Assembly (NCBI GenBank): GCA_937982515.1
Contig: CALJMB010000005.1
Span: 1-12,882, forward strand
DNA: 12,882 nucleotides
Direction: 5' to 3'
From: an uncultured Balneolaceae bacterium
GTDB lineage: Bacteria; Bacteroidota; Rhodothermia; Balneolales; Balneolaceae
Made by a program: the position numbers and the translations under genes. Below are positions 6,810-12,882 of this stretch, piece after piece (the first letter of the stretch is position 1; every line of letters starts with the position of its first letter). The notes under the pieces were generated by a model. It was not told the DNA's origin. It did no database searches and worked only from the letters and a program-made list of their open reading frames with translations.

Positions 6810-7559
6810 ATGTCTGCCAAAGATACAAATATTTACATTTATGGCCGTAACCCGATCCAGGAGGCGCTGCTTGAGAAGCCCCGGCAGATTGAAAAGATAT
6901 TTGTCCGTAATTCGCTGCGTGATTCCCGGGTCTCTGCTATTTTTGACCTCGCCTCTCAAAACCGTATACCTGTTTCTCACGTGCCCGGTTCCAGGCTTTA
7001 TGAGCTCGTAGGCAAGGTAAACGACCAGGGAATCGTTGCTCTGCTGAGTGCCGTACAGTATCAGGAATTTAACGAATGGATCGATTCTGTCGACGTACAA
7101 CAGTATCCGGGCGTTTTGCTTCTCGATGAAATTGAAGACCCTCACAACGTAGGGGCAATTCTGCGAACGGCAGCGGCGGCGGGTATCGATGCCGTGCTGG
7201 TTCCCAAACACCGCCAGGCTCCCATCAACGCTACCGTGTACAAAACATCGGCAGGAACCGCGGGAAAAATACCTATTGTCCGCACAGGAAACCTGAACCA
7301 GGCTATCATGCAACTGAAAGACAAAGGGTTCTGGATCGCCGGGCTGGATATGGACGCAGACCGGGAACTGTGGGAACTGGAGGTTGACCGGCCTCTCGCT
7401 TTCATCATCGGCAACGAAGGCAGCGGAATCCGCCAAAAGACACTGGAACACTGCGACTACCGAATTTCCATCCCTATGCTTAACGGAGTGGAATCGTTAA
7501 ATGCTTCGGTGAGTGCGGCACTGATCAGTTATGAATGGAGAAGAAAGAAGGGCAAGTAA
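6810..7559 (+). CDS. rlmB: 23S rRNA 2'-O-ribose methyltransferase RlmB (SpoU/TrmH family)
   Basis: At 249 residues it has the length and two-part build of RlmB, which methylates the 2'-O of a guanosine (G2251 in E. coli) in the peptidyl-transferase-centre loop of 23S rRNA using S-adenosylmethionine. The N-terminal substrate-binding part starts IYGRNPIQEALLE. The SPOUT knot motifs are all present: motif 1 at 106-120 (DEIEDPHNVGAILRT), motif 2 at 197-208 (AFIIGNEGSGIR), motif 3 at 219-237 (ISIPMLNGVESLNASVSAA) with N231. The segment APINATVYKTSAGTA corresponds to the RlmB loop before motif 2. The other TrmH-family possibility is a tRNA enzyme, less likely given this N-terminal domain. It is followed after 148 bp by the O-acetyltransferase gene and is divergent from the small gene on its left. 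Confidence 0.93.
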   Translation: MSAKDTNIYIYGRNPIQEALLEKPRQIEKIFVRNSLRDSRVSAIFDLASQNRIPVSHVPGSRLYELVGKVNDQGIVALLSAVQYQEFNEWIDSVDVQQYPGVLLLDEIEDPHNVGAILRTAAAAGIDAVLVPKHRQAPINATVYKTSAGTAGKIPIVRTGNLNQAIMQLKDKGFWIAGLDMDADRELWELEVDRPLAFIIGNEGSGIRQKTLEHCDYRISIPMLNGVESLNASVSAALISYEWRRKKGK

Positions 7560-7584
7560 GTGTTTGGCCTATTTCAGACACATA

Positions 7585-7664
7585 AAACCCGCGAAGTTTT
7601 CCTGTCTTATTCTTCCCTTCTTTCTGAACTCTTGCCCCTGGTTGAAATGAAACTTCGCGGGTTT
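7585..7664. repeat. Perfect 15-bp inverted repeat AAACCCGCGAAGTTT
   Basis: The arm AAACCCGCGAAGTTT (7585-7599) and its exact complement (7650-7664) enclose a 50-base pyrimidine-rich loop. It begins 25 bp after the rlmB stop and could form a large stem-loop in a read-through message. No U-run follows, so it is not a standard terminator. Confidence 0.9.
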
Positions 7665-7707
7665 CAAGTTGTTAAAACTATTCATCATAAAATAAACCAT
7701 TCAACAG

Positions 7708-8265
7708 ATGAGTACAGAACGGAAGAAAATGCTTGCCGGTGAACGCTACAATGCTGCCGACCCGGAACTGGTTAACGGCCGCAGAAGAGCCAGAGACCTG
7801 CTTGCCCGTTTCAACAGCTCCAAAGACAGCCGGCAGGAAATATACGCCTCCCTCTTCGGGTCCACAGGATCGGATATTGAGATTGAACCTCCCTTCTACT
7901 GTGATTACGGAACGCACATTTACTTGGGGAATCGCGTATTCTTCAACTTTAACTGTGTTATCCTCGACCCGGCGGAGGTACACATAGGCAATGATGTACT
8001 CTTTGGGCCGGCCGTGCAAATCTATACCGCAACCCACCCTCTCGACTGGCGCATCCGCAAAGAATGGATGGAATCGGCGCATCCGGTACAGATCGGATCC
8101 GATGTGTGGATTGGCGGAGGGGCTATCATCAATCCGGGAGTTCGTATAGGAGACCGAACCGTAATCGGATCCGGGGCGGTCGTCACAAAAGATATTCCCG
8201 ATGGGGTGTTCGCCGCGGGCAACCCCTGCCGGGTAATTAAGGAGATAGATCCGGAAGGTACATAA
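7708..8265 (+). CDS. Maltose O-acetyltransferase-type sugar acetyltransferase
   Basis: This 185-residue protein belongs to the NodL/LacA/Maa group, which moves an acetyl group from acetyl-CoA to a sugar hydroxyl. Residues 4-55 form the Mac helical domain (KKMLAGERYNAADPELVNGRR...). From about 57 the left-handed beta-helix repeats begin: IEIEPP, IYLGNR, VHIGND, VQIGSD, VWIGGG, VRIGDR, TVIGSG. The catalytic histidine is H110 in TATHPLD, with N80 in FFNFN as the usual partner. The closing segment AAGNPCRVIKEI is characteristic. It would be a cytoplasmic trimer. The acceptor sugar is not deducible, and no polysaccharide or sugar-use genes are next to it. The start at 7708 has no Shine-Dalgarno sequence, like its neighbours. 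Confidence 0.93.
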   Translation: MSTERKKMLAGERYNAADPELVNGRRRARDLLARFNSSKDSRQEIYASLFGSTGSDIEIEPPFYCDYGTHIYLGNRVFFNFNCVILDPAEVHIGNDVLFGPAVQIYTATHPLDWRIRKEWMESAHPVQIGSDVWIGGGAIINPGVRIGDRTVIGSGAVVTKDIPDGVFAAGNPCRVIKEIDPEGT

Positions 8266-8352
8266 CCTGCACGTACAGAATCGGGTATGCTTGCAATTAT
8301 GAACCTGAGTGTTAACTTAAGTTCAGGATATAACAAGCAGGCCTTAAGAAGC

Positions 8353-8558
8353 CTCTCCTTGAGGGGAGATGAACGATTGCATCTGTTCTGCAATCGTTCT
8401 GAGGGGTGTCCGGAGACTGGAGCTTGGTATTGATCCGCAAAGTTTCAACCCCGAGGATTCGGGGAAGAATCTGAGCCAGGCACCCACCCACTCTACACCG
8501 CCCCCCCCTCGCGTCTGCACGGGAACCGCCGTGCCGATGAACTCCCCTCAAGGGGAGA
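8353..8558. repeat. 206-bp element with inverted double-hairpin ends
   Basis: The left end has the palindrome CTCTCCTTGAGGGGAG (8353-8368), then a 10-bp hairpin GAACGATTGC/GCAATCGTTC (8371-8380 with 8390-8399), then TGAGGGG. The right end on the minus strand has CTCCCCTTGAGGGGAG (complement of 8543-8558), then a second hairpin with stem GCACGG/CCGTGC (8517-8522 with 8529-8534), then CGAGGGG. The distance from palindrome to the GAGGGG word is 31 and 30 bases. The element fills most of the 8266-8652 gap; the rest of the gap holds the leader of the outer-membrane protein gene and nothing else I can name. Confidence 0.85.
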
Positions 8559-8652
8559 GTTCTTTCTGTCACCGGTACGTTTTTACTCCGAACCAAATCA
8601 AGGTAAAGAACAAAACCTCCCCACTTCACAAATACTCTTTTCAAATAACACA

Positions 8653-9369
8653 ATGAAAAAAACAACCTTACTCCTCCTCCCCCTGATATTCGCCGCCACG
8701 GCCTATGGACAGTCCACAGAATACTCATTCCACATAAATACCGGGTTATTCTCCTTTGGCGGAGATGCAGCTACAAAACACTCTGCTATGGTTGTAAGCG
8801 ATGTACTGACTCAAGATAATTACACACTAAACCCCTATGGAAAAGAACAACTGTTTTCCTACGGACTCTTAGTACAGGGTAATTATCTTACACCCGGGCA
8901 GGTTATTTTTGGAGTTCAGGCGGGCTATGAGATACTGCGCAGCCGTGTTACCATCGATGAACTGACTGGAGAATTTCCGGGCCCTCCGCCACCCGAGTCT
9001 GGACAGACTACATTGACGCACGGCTTTGTTACCCTGTACCCCGCCGTTGGATACCGGTTTATGTTCAATGAGATAGCTGTTGATCTCAGCGCCGGACCGG
9101 AGATCGGGGTCAGGATTAACGGACAGGAACGGGGAGAAGTGATACTGCAGAACGGCGGGGTCATCGATACCGATACAGAACGGAGCAGCCCGAACACAGA
9201 CCTGAGAATCCGCCCGTCTCTGATGGTCATGTACAAGAACTGGGGGGTGACCGCCGGATACTCGTACGGCCTGACCGACTATTCGGATGACCTGCTTCAG
9301 CCCGACGGCAAAGTTTTCTCCCGGTACCTCAGGTTCGGGGTCGCCTATAAGTTTAAGGTTACGGATTGA
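8653..9369 (+). CDS. Outer-membrane beta-barrel protein (PorT/OMP_b-brl-like)
   Basis: A 238-residue secreted protein. Residues 1-19 are a classical signal peptide (MKK, hydrophobic core TLLLLPLIFAATA, cleavage after AYG before Q20). The mature part alternates polar and hydrophobic residues with repeated aromatic strand ends (YSFHINTGLFSFGG, LVQGNYLTPGQVIFGVQAG, VTLYPAVGYRFMF, IAVDLSAGPEIGVRI, LRIRPSLMVMYKNWG, YLRFGVAYKFKVTD). That pattern suggests an eight-stranded barrel like those of the PorT/OmpW-size class. A proline-rich loop, GPPPPESG, lies at about 110-117, probably extracellular. The final strand lacks a terminal aromatic residue, ending FKVTD. The function is not known; a transport, adhesion or secretion-accessory role is equally possible. 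It follows the 206-bp hairpin element and converges on the ABC-F gene. Confidence 0.85.
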   Translation: MKKTTLLLLPLIFAATAYGQSTEYSFHINTGLFSFGGDAATKHSAMVVSDVLTQDNYTLNPYGKEQLFSYGLLVQGNYLTPGQVIFGVQAGYEILRSRVTIDELTGEFPGPPPPESGQTTLTHGFVTLYPAVGYRFMFNEIAVDLSAGPEIGVRINGQERGEVILQNGGVIDTDTERSSPNTDLRIRPSLMVMYKNWGVTAGYSYGLTDYSDDLLQPDGKVFSRYLRFGVAYKFKVTD

Positions 9370-9382
9370 AGCGCAGGCGAAT

Positions 9383-9510
9383 AAAATTAGCCACAGATTT
9401 ACACAGACAGGCACAGACAATTTTGTTGCAGCGCCGGCATCCTGCCCGCCTTCTCCTGAAAGTACAGACTGGTTGTACCCACAGAGCCACGCAAAACCAG
9501 AAAAAACAGC
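9383..9510. repeat. Degenerate CACAGA-phrase repeat stretch
   Basis: The words CCACAGATTT, ACACAGACAG, GCACAGACAA, CCCACAGAG and CCACGC follow one another in the gap after the outer-membrane protein gene. They are variants of a CACAGA-type phrase. The core CAGATTTACACAGAC (9394-9408) has a diverged partner in opposite orientation at 11812-11826, where all five differences are transitions. I see no gene in this stretch. Confidence 0.55.
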
Positions 9511-9591
9511 CCAGAGACCTAAAAGCCAGTGGCGGTGGACAGAAGGGATGGCACTCCGGATTAGTAACAAGCCAATGAGGCTCCTTGTAGG

Positions 9592-9608
9592 ACGGGTTGG
9601 CAACCCGT
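9592..9608. repeat. Short palindrome ACGGGTT-GGC-AACCCGT
   Basis: A perfect 7-bp stem with a 3-base loop, directly to the left of the 160-bp inverted element (9616-9775) in the convergent gap 9370-9874. It is a compact stem-loop in either transcript. Confidence 0.8.
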
Positions 9609-9615
9609 TCCGCCA

Positions 9616-9775
9616 GACCCCTAAATCCCCTGAAAGGGACTTCTGGTGGCCTTATCTGATAACCGGAGAAGTAGTATAAAGGATGTAGGACGCCTTGAAA
9701 GTGTGCTGCATCTGAACATGCTCCTATTCGTTGAACCAGCATATCCCAAAGTCCCCTTTAGGGGATTTAGGGGTC
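9616..9775. repeat. 160-bp element with inverted GACCCCTAAATCCCCT ends
   Basis: The left end (9616-9642) begins GACCCCTAAATCCCCT and runs to GGGACTT. The complement of 9749-9775 matches it at 25 of 27 positions. Each end has C-run, C-run, G-run in that order, and the inner palindrome (TCCCCTAAAGGGGA in the right copy) faces inward, as in the element at 5699-5864. The interior and the remaining gap between the two convergent genes (9370-9874) hold no gene I can support. Confidence 0.88.
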
Positions 9776-9834
9776 ATACAAGACGCAGGCCATCCATATC
9801 AGAATCCGGCACGAGTGCTTTTGAGAATTGCCGA

Positions 9835-9866
9835 AAAGCAGCCAAAAGCCATTCTTGAGCTGCTTT
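9835..9866 (-). terminator. Weak intrinsic terminator after the ABC-F gene
   Basis: On the minus strand AAAGCAGC (complement of 9859-9866) pairs perfectly with GCTGCTTT (complement of 9835-9842) across a 16-base loop, and the right arm runs into four T residues. It starts 8 bases after the ABC-F stop codon. The stem is short and the T tract only four long, so efficiency is uncertain; it may also slow transcription arriving from the outer-membrane gene on the other strand. Confidence 0.5.
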
Positions 9867-9874
9867 CCCATTAG

Positions 9875-11467
9875 TTATAATGCTATCGTCTTTCCCACCC
9901 CTATCTCTTCAACAAATTGCTTGTCATGAGAAACCACAATCAGCGTACCCTGATAATCAGAAATTGCTTCAGCCAGGATACCTATGTTCCTGAGATCGAG
10001 ATTATTGGTCGGCTCATCCAGAACAATCGTGTCAGGCTGTTCAGTCTGCAGGGCCAGACAACAGAGCGAGAGACGCATCATCTCTCCGCCGCTGAGCGAC
10101 TTACACGGCTGATCCCAAACTTTTTCCTCAAAAAGATGGCGGTGCAGCAGTGTTTTTAGCTGATGATCTGGCCTGTTGGCCTTATTCAACGCAACGGCCT
10201 GCTCCAGAACAGTAGCCTCACGATCAATCAGCCTGTACTCCTGATCCAGTATAAACCGTCTTTCCGACTGTATGGTCAGGGTTCCGGCTGTTGGGTTAAT
10301 TTCTCTGTTCAAGAGCCGTATCAGTGTAGACTTGCCTGAACCGTTATCTCCGGTAATGTGTATCCGGTCGCCGGATTGGATGACAAAGTTTAACGGTTCT
10401 TCCCAAAGGGGATCGTTATAACCAAAAGCGTAATTGATCCGGTCAGCCTTAAAGAGGACCTTGCCCTTGTGTAAAACCGAATCGCTCAGCGTAATCCTGA
10501 TGTCCTTCAACTCACGCTGTCGGTTTTTCAGCTCCTGTAATCGTTCACGTTCTTCTTCTATCTTATGTTCGTGAACGTTACTTAGCTTTGCCGTAGAACT
10601 CTCGGCCCGGTTTCGCGCGGCATTAAGTACTATCCTGGGCAGCCCTCCCTTTTTGGCCTTTTTTTCTCCCCGCGCATTAAGCTTCTGTTTCCGCTCCATA
10701 GTTTCCCGGTACTTCCGTTTTGCATCTGCAATAGACTGTTTGGTATGCCGGATTCGCTGCTCAACAGCTTCCATCTCCATCTGTTTCTGTTCCTGATAGA
10801 ACGCGTAATTCCCGCCATATTTCCTGATACCAAGTGATGAAAGCTCATAAATCGGATTACACAGGTTTAAAAGTTCACGGTCGTGACTGACGATCAGAAA
10901 ATCACACGTCGATTCACGGATAAACCTTCCCAGCAGCTCACGCCCTGAAGTGTCGAGATGGTTGGTAGGTTCATCCATCAGCACTAACTGCGGCTGATGA
11001 ACAGTAATGCCGGCCAGTAACGTCCTCGTTTTTTCTCCCCCACTGAGAAAGCTGAAAGGGGTCCCGGATACGTAGCCAGGCAAGTTCCACTGCTCCAGCG
11101 CTGCCTGCAGACGCTCGTTGATAGCCCAGTCATCAGCAAGAACATCAAAATGACGCGGATCAGCAGAGCCGTTTTCTATCTCACGCAGGGCATCGATCTT
11201 ATCCTGAACCCGAAGTACCTGTCCTATGGTGCAGCAATCGTACTGCCCAAAATGCTGAGGAATCGTCCAGTGGCGTTCGTTTATGTATACTGTACCGGAA
11301 TCAGGTGTCACCGAGCCGGTAAGAATACGCAGCAACGCAGACTTCCCGCTTCCGTTATCGCCCACCATCGCCGCTTTTTCCCCTTCAGGCAAGGAGAACC
11401 CGATATCACGTAGAATGTTTTTGCCGGATGGAAATGTGTAAGTAATATTTTCTGCAATAATCTGCAT
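9875..11467 (-). CDS. ABC-F family ribosome-associated ATPase
   Basis: A 530-residue soluble protein with two ABC ATPase domains and no membrane part, the build of ABC-F translation factors and ribosome-protection proteins. Domain 1 has GDNGSGKS at 36-43, signature LSGGE at 141-145, and Walker B ending E166 before PTNHLD, with H195 in SHD. Domain 2 has GDNGSGKST at 373-381, LSGGE at 458-462, E485 before PTNNLD, and H514. Both sites look active. The linker (about 230-325) is a charged coiled coil with a basic turn (RGEKKAKKGGLPRIVLNAARNRAE) that would reach toward the P-site tRNA or peptidyl-transferase centre. I cannot assign it to EttA, Uup or a named resistance group; both a housekeeping role and antibiotic protection are open. 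It is transcribed alone, convergent with the outer-membrane gene. Confidence 0.93.
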   Translation of the reverse strand: MQIIAENITYTFPSGKNILRDIGFSLPEGEKAAMVGDNGSGKSALLRILTGSVTPDSGTVYINERHWTIPQHFGQYDCCTIGQVLRVQDKIDALREIENGSADPRHFDVLADDWAINERLQAALEQWNLPGYVSGTPFSFLSGGEKTRTLLAGITVHQPQLVLMDEPTNHLDTSGRELLGRFIRESTCDFLIVSHDRELLNLCNPIYELSSLGIRKYGGNYAFYQEQKQMEMEAVEQRIRHTKQSIADAKRKYRETMERKQKLNARGEKKAKKGGLPRIVLNAARNRAESSTAKLSNVHEHKIEEERERLQELKNRQRELKDIRITLSDSVLHKGKVLFKADRINYAFGYNDPLWEEPLNFVIQSGDRIHITGDNGSGKSTLIRLLNREINPTAGTLTIQSERRFILDQEYRLIDREATVLEQAVALNKANRPDHQLKTLLHRHLFEEKVWDQPCKSLSGGEMMRLSLCCLALQTEQPDTIVLDEPTNNLDLRNIGILAEAISDYQGTLIVVSHDKQFVEEIGVGKTIAL

Positions 11468-11913
11468 GGTTTATCTCTTTTAAATGCATAGTGGTTTTAA
11501 GATAAGTTGGAATGAAAAATGGATTCTTCATGATCTGTTGAAATATTACGCCTGATGATCCCGTAAATAGTACGGAACAGACTGTTATTAAGGTTGGATT
11601 AAATAGAGGGATCACACCTTTCCCGGAAGGAAATGCGGACAGGTGTCGATATATTTGAGAATGGTTACTTCATGATGAGGAAAGGATAGGCATTATTTTT
11701 ATAAAATGAAAAGGAAGAAACCAAAAGCCAATGCGTGTTTAGCGGTTTATATTCTTTCCGGGGGTACCTCCCTGTAAAGACAAGATTTTAGTGAAATAAA
11801 AACCCGTTACAATCCGCGTAGATCCGTTGCCCCGGCCCTTCCCAAAAGTCGTTAACTTGTCGTATCTTCACTACTTACTGACCATAAACCAACCCCAACA
11901 CCAAACGCCATAC
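11468..11913. other. Divergent intergenic region between the ABC-F and cupin genes
   Basis: About 446 bases without a convincing gene. On the minus strand, upstream of the ABC-F start, there is a GTG- or ATG-initiated open frame (11615 down to 11406) that overlaps the first 62 bases of the ABC-F gene in another frame. ATG codons inside it include one 22 bases before the ABC-F start. A loose stem ACACCT/AGGTGT (11614-11619 with 11641-11646) lies further up. The phrase ATCCGCGTAGATCCG at 11812-11826 is a repeat word related to 9394-9408. No promoter stands out on either strand. Confidence 0.5.
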
Positions 11914-12417
11914 ATGAGTAACGCGCAAAACAAACAACAGCTATTCGAAGAAACAGAAGAGACATTAACCACTCAGGGATTCTCTGTTGTAGACCAGGAC
12001 CGCGAGCGCCCATGGGGTGGATTCTTTGTCATTGACGAAGCCCAGGCCCAAAAATTCGCCGACACCTACTTTGATAACATGCCTGTGGATGAACTGAAGA
12101 TATCCGGTAAGCTAAGTCCCAAAATCCTGATTGTAGAACCGGAAAAACGGCTCTCCTGGCAGTACCATCACCGCCGTGCCGAGATCTGGAAAGTCATAGA
12201 CGGGCCGGTAGGCGTCATTACCAGCAACACCGACGAGCAGGGCCCGCTGGAAACCTACGAAACCGGCGAGCTCATCAAACTTAAACAAGGCGAACGCCAC
12301 CGGCTGGTAGGGCTGGATAACTGGGGCGTACTGGCGGAGATATGGCAGCACACAGATGCCGAGAATCCTTCTGATGAGGATGACATCGTACGCGTTCAGG
12401 ACGATTTCGGCCGGTAA
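11914..12417 (+). CDS. Cupin protein, phosphomannose isomerase type II C-terminal-like
   Basis: This 167-residue protein has a single cupin barrel resembling the isomerase domain of type II phosphomannose isomerase/GDP-mannose pyrophosphorylase. RPWGGFFVID at 32-41 is the family's entry motif. Cupin motif 1 is WQYHHRRAEIWKVIDG with metal ligands H85 or H86 and E90; motif 2 contributes H129 in QGERHRL; AEIWQHTD closes the barrel. It could interconvert mannose-6-phosphate and fructose-6-phosphate, but no pyrophosphorylase domain is attached and the activity is not proven. The frame extends to a TTG at 11827; I choose ATG at 11914 because the 29 extra residues look non-coding and the preceding bases are A-rich. 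The stop codon sits inside a small hairpin (12411-12438). Confidence 0.88.
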   Translation: MSNAQNKQQLFEETEETLTTQGFSVVDQDRERPWGGFFVIDEAQAQKFADTYFDNMPVDELKISGKLSPKILIVEPEKRLSWQYHHRRAEIWKVIDGPVGVITSNTDEQGPLETYETGELIKLKQGERHRLVGLDNWGVLAEIWQHTDAENPSDEDDIVRVQDDFGR

Positions 12418-12438
12418 CGTTACCAGTGTGGTTACCGG
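12411..12438. repeat. Stem-loop over the cupin stop codon
   Basis: CCGGTAAC (12411-12418) pairs perfectly with GTTACCGG (12431-12438) around a 12-base loop, and the left arm contains the TAA stop. It is followed by an A-run rather than a U-run on the plus strand, so it does not fit a standard terminator. Confidence 0.7.
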
Positions 12439-12461
12439 TAAAAAAGCAGCAGGGGTTTATC

Positions 12462-12513
12462 GCCACTAAAACACAGAATCACAAAACAATTCGTGTTTTT
12501 GTGTTTTAGTGGC
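12462..12513. repeat. Long hairpin of the GCCACTAAAACACA phrase
   Basis: The arm GCCACTAAAACACA (12462-12475) has an exact complement at 12500-12513. Pairing continues inward to 12485/12490 with one wobble and two mismatches, so the hairpin is about 24 bp with a 4-base loop. It lies 45 bp after the cupin gene and may mark the end of its message, though no U-run follows. Confidence 0.9.
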
Positions 12514-12607
12514 CTCCTGACCGGCCACACGAATGAACGGCCCACCACACTGGCAGCAAAATTTCGGCAGCAGGCGATAGATGCCTGTTCTGCCCGGCAA
12601 GGGAGCC

Positions 12608-12636
12608 CCTTCCTGAGTTTCCCAAACTCAGGAAGG
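12608..12636. repeat. Perfect 13-bp hairpin CCTTCCTGAGTTT with 3-base loop
   Basis: CCTTCCTGAGTTT (12608-12620) and AAACTCAGGAAGG (12624-12636) are exact complements separated by CCC. It stands in the gene-free GC-rich stretch after the cupin gene. It has no T-run on either side. Confidence 0.92.
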
Positions 12637-12803
12637 TTGCATGGCCGGCCGCTTCCCCGCTGCCGTGCAGGATAATATCAACGATAACATCTGCCGGCCC
12701 CCGCCCCTCCCGGCTCCGGCCCTTCCCCATACCCCCTCCGGGCCAAGCCCGGGGCAAGTCCGGGCCATCGCCGGTATGAACCCGCCACACCTGCGCGGCA
12801 TCT

Positions 12804-12873
12804 CCGGTACACCTTCGCGCCCTGCACGAGGGTGTATCGAAGATGTATCGAAGGAGTATCGAAGGTGTGCCGG
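12804..12873. repeat. Inverted repeat enclosing an 11-bp tandem repeat (GTATCGAAGRW)
   Basis: Three units keep exact 11-bp register: GTATCGAAGAT (12834-12844), GTATCGAAGGA (12845-12855), GTATCGAAGGT (12856-12866). The array is framed by CCGGTACACCTTCG (12804-12817) and CGAAGGTGTGCCGG (12860-12873), which are inverted at 13 of 14 positions. The stretch 12418-12882 contains only this, the hairpins listed above, and a small stem GCCCGG/CCGGGC (12747-12752 with 12760-12765); its GC content is visibly higher after 12520 than in the genes, and I see no gene in it. The window ends just past the array, so it may be longer. Confidence 0.88.
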
Positions 12874-12882
12874 GGTTGGCCC

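Noticed and set aside
6744..7451. 235-residue open frame on the minus strand
   Set aside because: It lies wholly opposite rlmB, whose motifs are complete; the translation is low-complexity and resembles no family I know.
7560..7742. 60-residue GTG-initiated frame after rlmB
   Set aside because: It contains both arms of a perfect inverted repeat and overlaps the acetyltransferase start in another frame.
8869..9603. 244-residue open frame on the minus strand
   Set aside because: It is antisense to the outer-membrane protein gene, which has a clear signal peptide and barrel pattern, and it runs on into repeat sequence.
9287..9858. Several open frames of 70-130 residues on both strands in the convergent gap
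   Set aside because: They are made largely of the CACAGA stretch and the 160-bp inverted element; their translations mirror the repeats.
11827..11870. Possible Bacteroidota-type promoter (TTG at 11827, TAACTTG at 11853 or TATCTTCA at 11863) for the cupin gene
   Set aside because: Neither box fits TAnnTTTG with the usual spacing, so I could not support it as a feature.
12506..12790. 94-residue minus-strand frame
   Set aside because: It spans a GC-rich stretch with a hairpin; long open frames are expected there by composition, and the translation is Gly/Arg/Pro-rich without a motif.
4771..12866. Tandem repeats considered as CRISPR (4771-4818 and 12834-12866)
   Set aside because: Units of 8 and 11 bp lie directly end to end with no spacers, and no cas gene is present.

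Overview
The window reads as ordinary bacterial chromosome, tentatively Bacteroidota or a relative such as the Rhodothermota/Balneolota. The basis is indirect: coding GC looks near 50%, most starts follow A-rich stretches without a good Shine-Dalgarno sequence (for example those at 6810, 7708, 8653 and 11914), and nearly every intergenic gap holds a hairpin or short-phrase repeat of the kind I associate with those genomes. I see no tRNA, rRNA, CRISPR array, insertion sequence or phage gene.

Layout. The left half (5-6725) is all on the minus strand: a DUF559 PD-(D/E)XK nuclease, a YtcJ-like amidohydrolase, a Nudix hydrolase, CTP synthase (pyrG), a glycerophosphodiester phosphodiesterase, and two small two-helix membrane proteins. 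From 6810 the plus strand carries the 23S rRNA 2'-O-methyltransferase rlmB, a maltose-type O-acetyltransferase and an outer-membrane beta-barrel protein. A convergent ABC-F ATPase follows on the minus strand (9875-11467). A phosphomannose-isomerase-type cupin on the plus strand (11914-12417) comes next, and the window ends in a GC-rich gene-free stretch with hairpins and an 11-bp tandem repeat. The genes are mostly housekeeping and do not form one pathway. RlmB and the ABC-F protein both act on the ribosome, but they are not adjacent.

The unusual content is between the genes. Four loci (13-480, 5699-5864, 8353-8558, 9616-9775) each hold two inverted copies of a C-run/G-run hairpin. In the first, the inverted copies bracket the DUF559 nuclease gene, and the inner copy supplies the last dozen codons of that protein. 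This resembles a REP/RAYT arrangement, but with a Vsr-like-fold nuclease in place of an HUH transposase. In the third locus the two ends share one palindrome and then carry a second hairpin whose stem differs in sequence but keeps its place and spacing. The main hypothesis from this window is that DUF559 nucleases may be partners of these hairpin repeats. It is an inference from layout and needs genome-wide counting to test.
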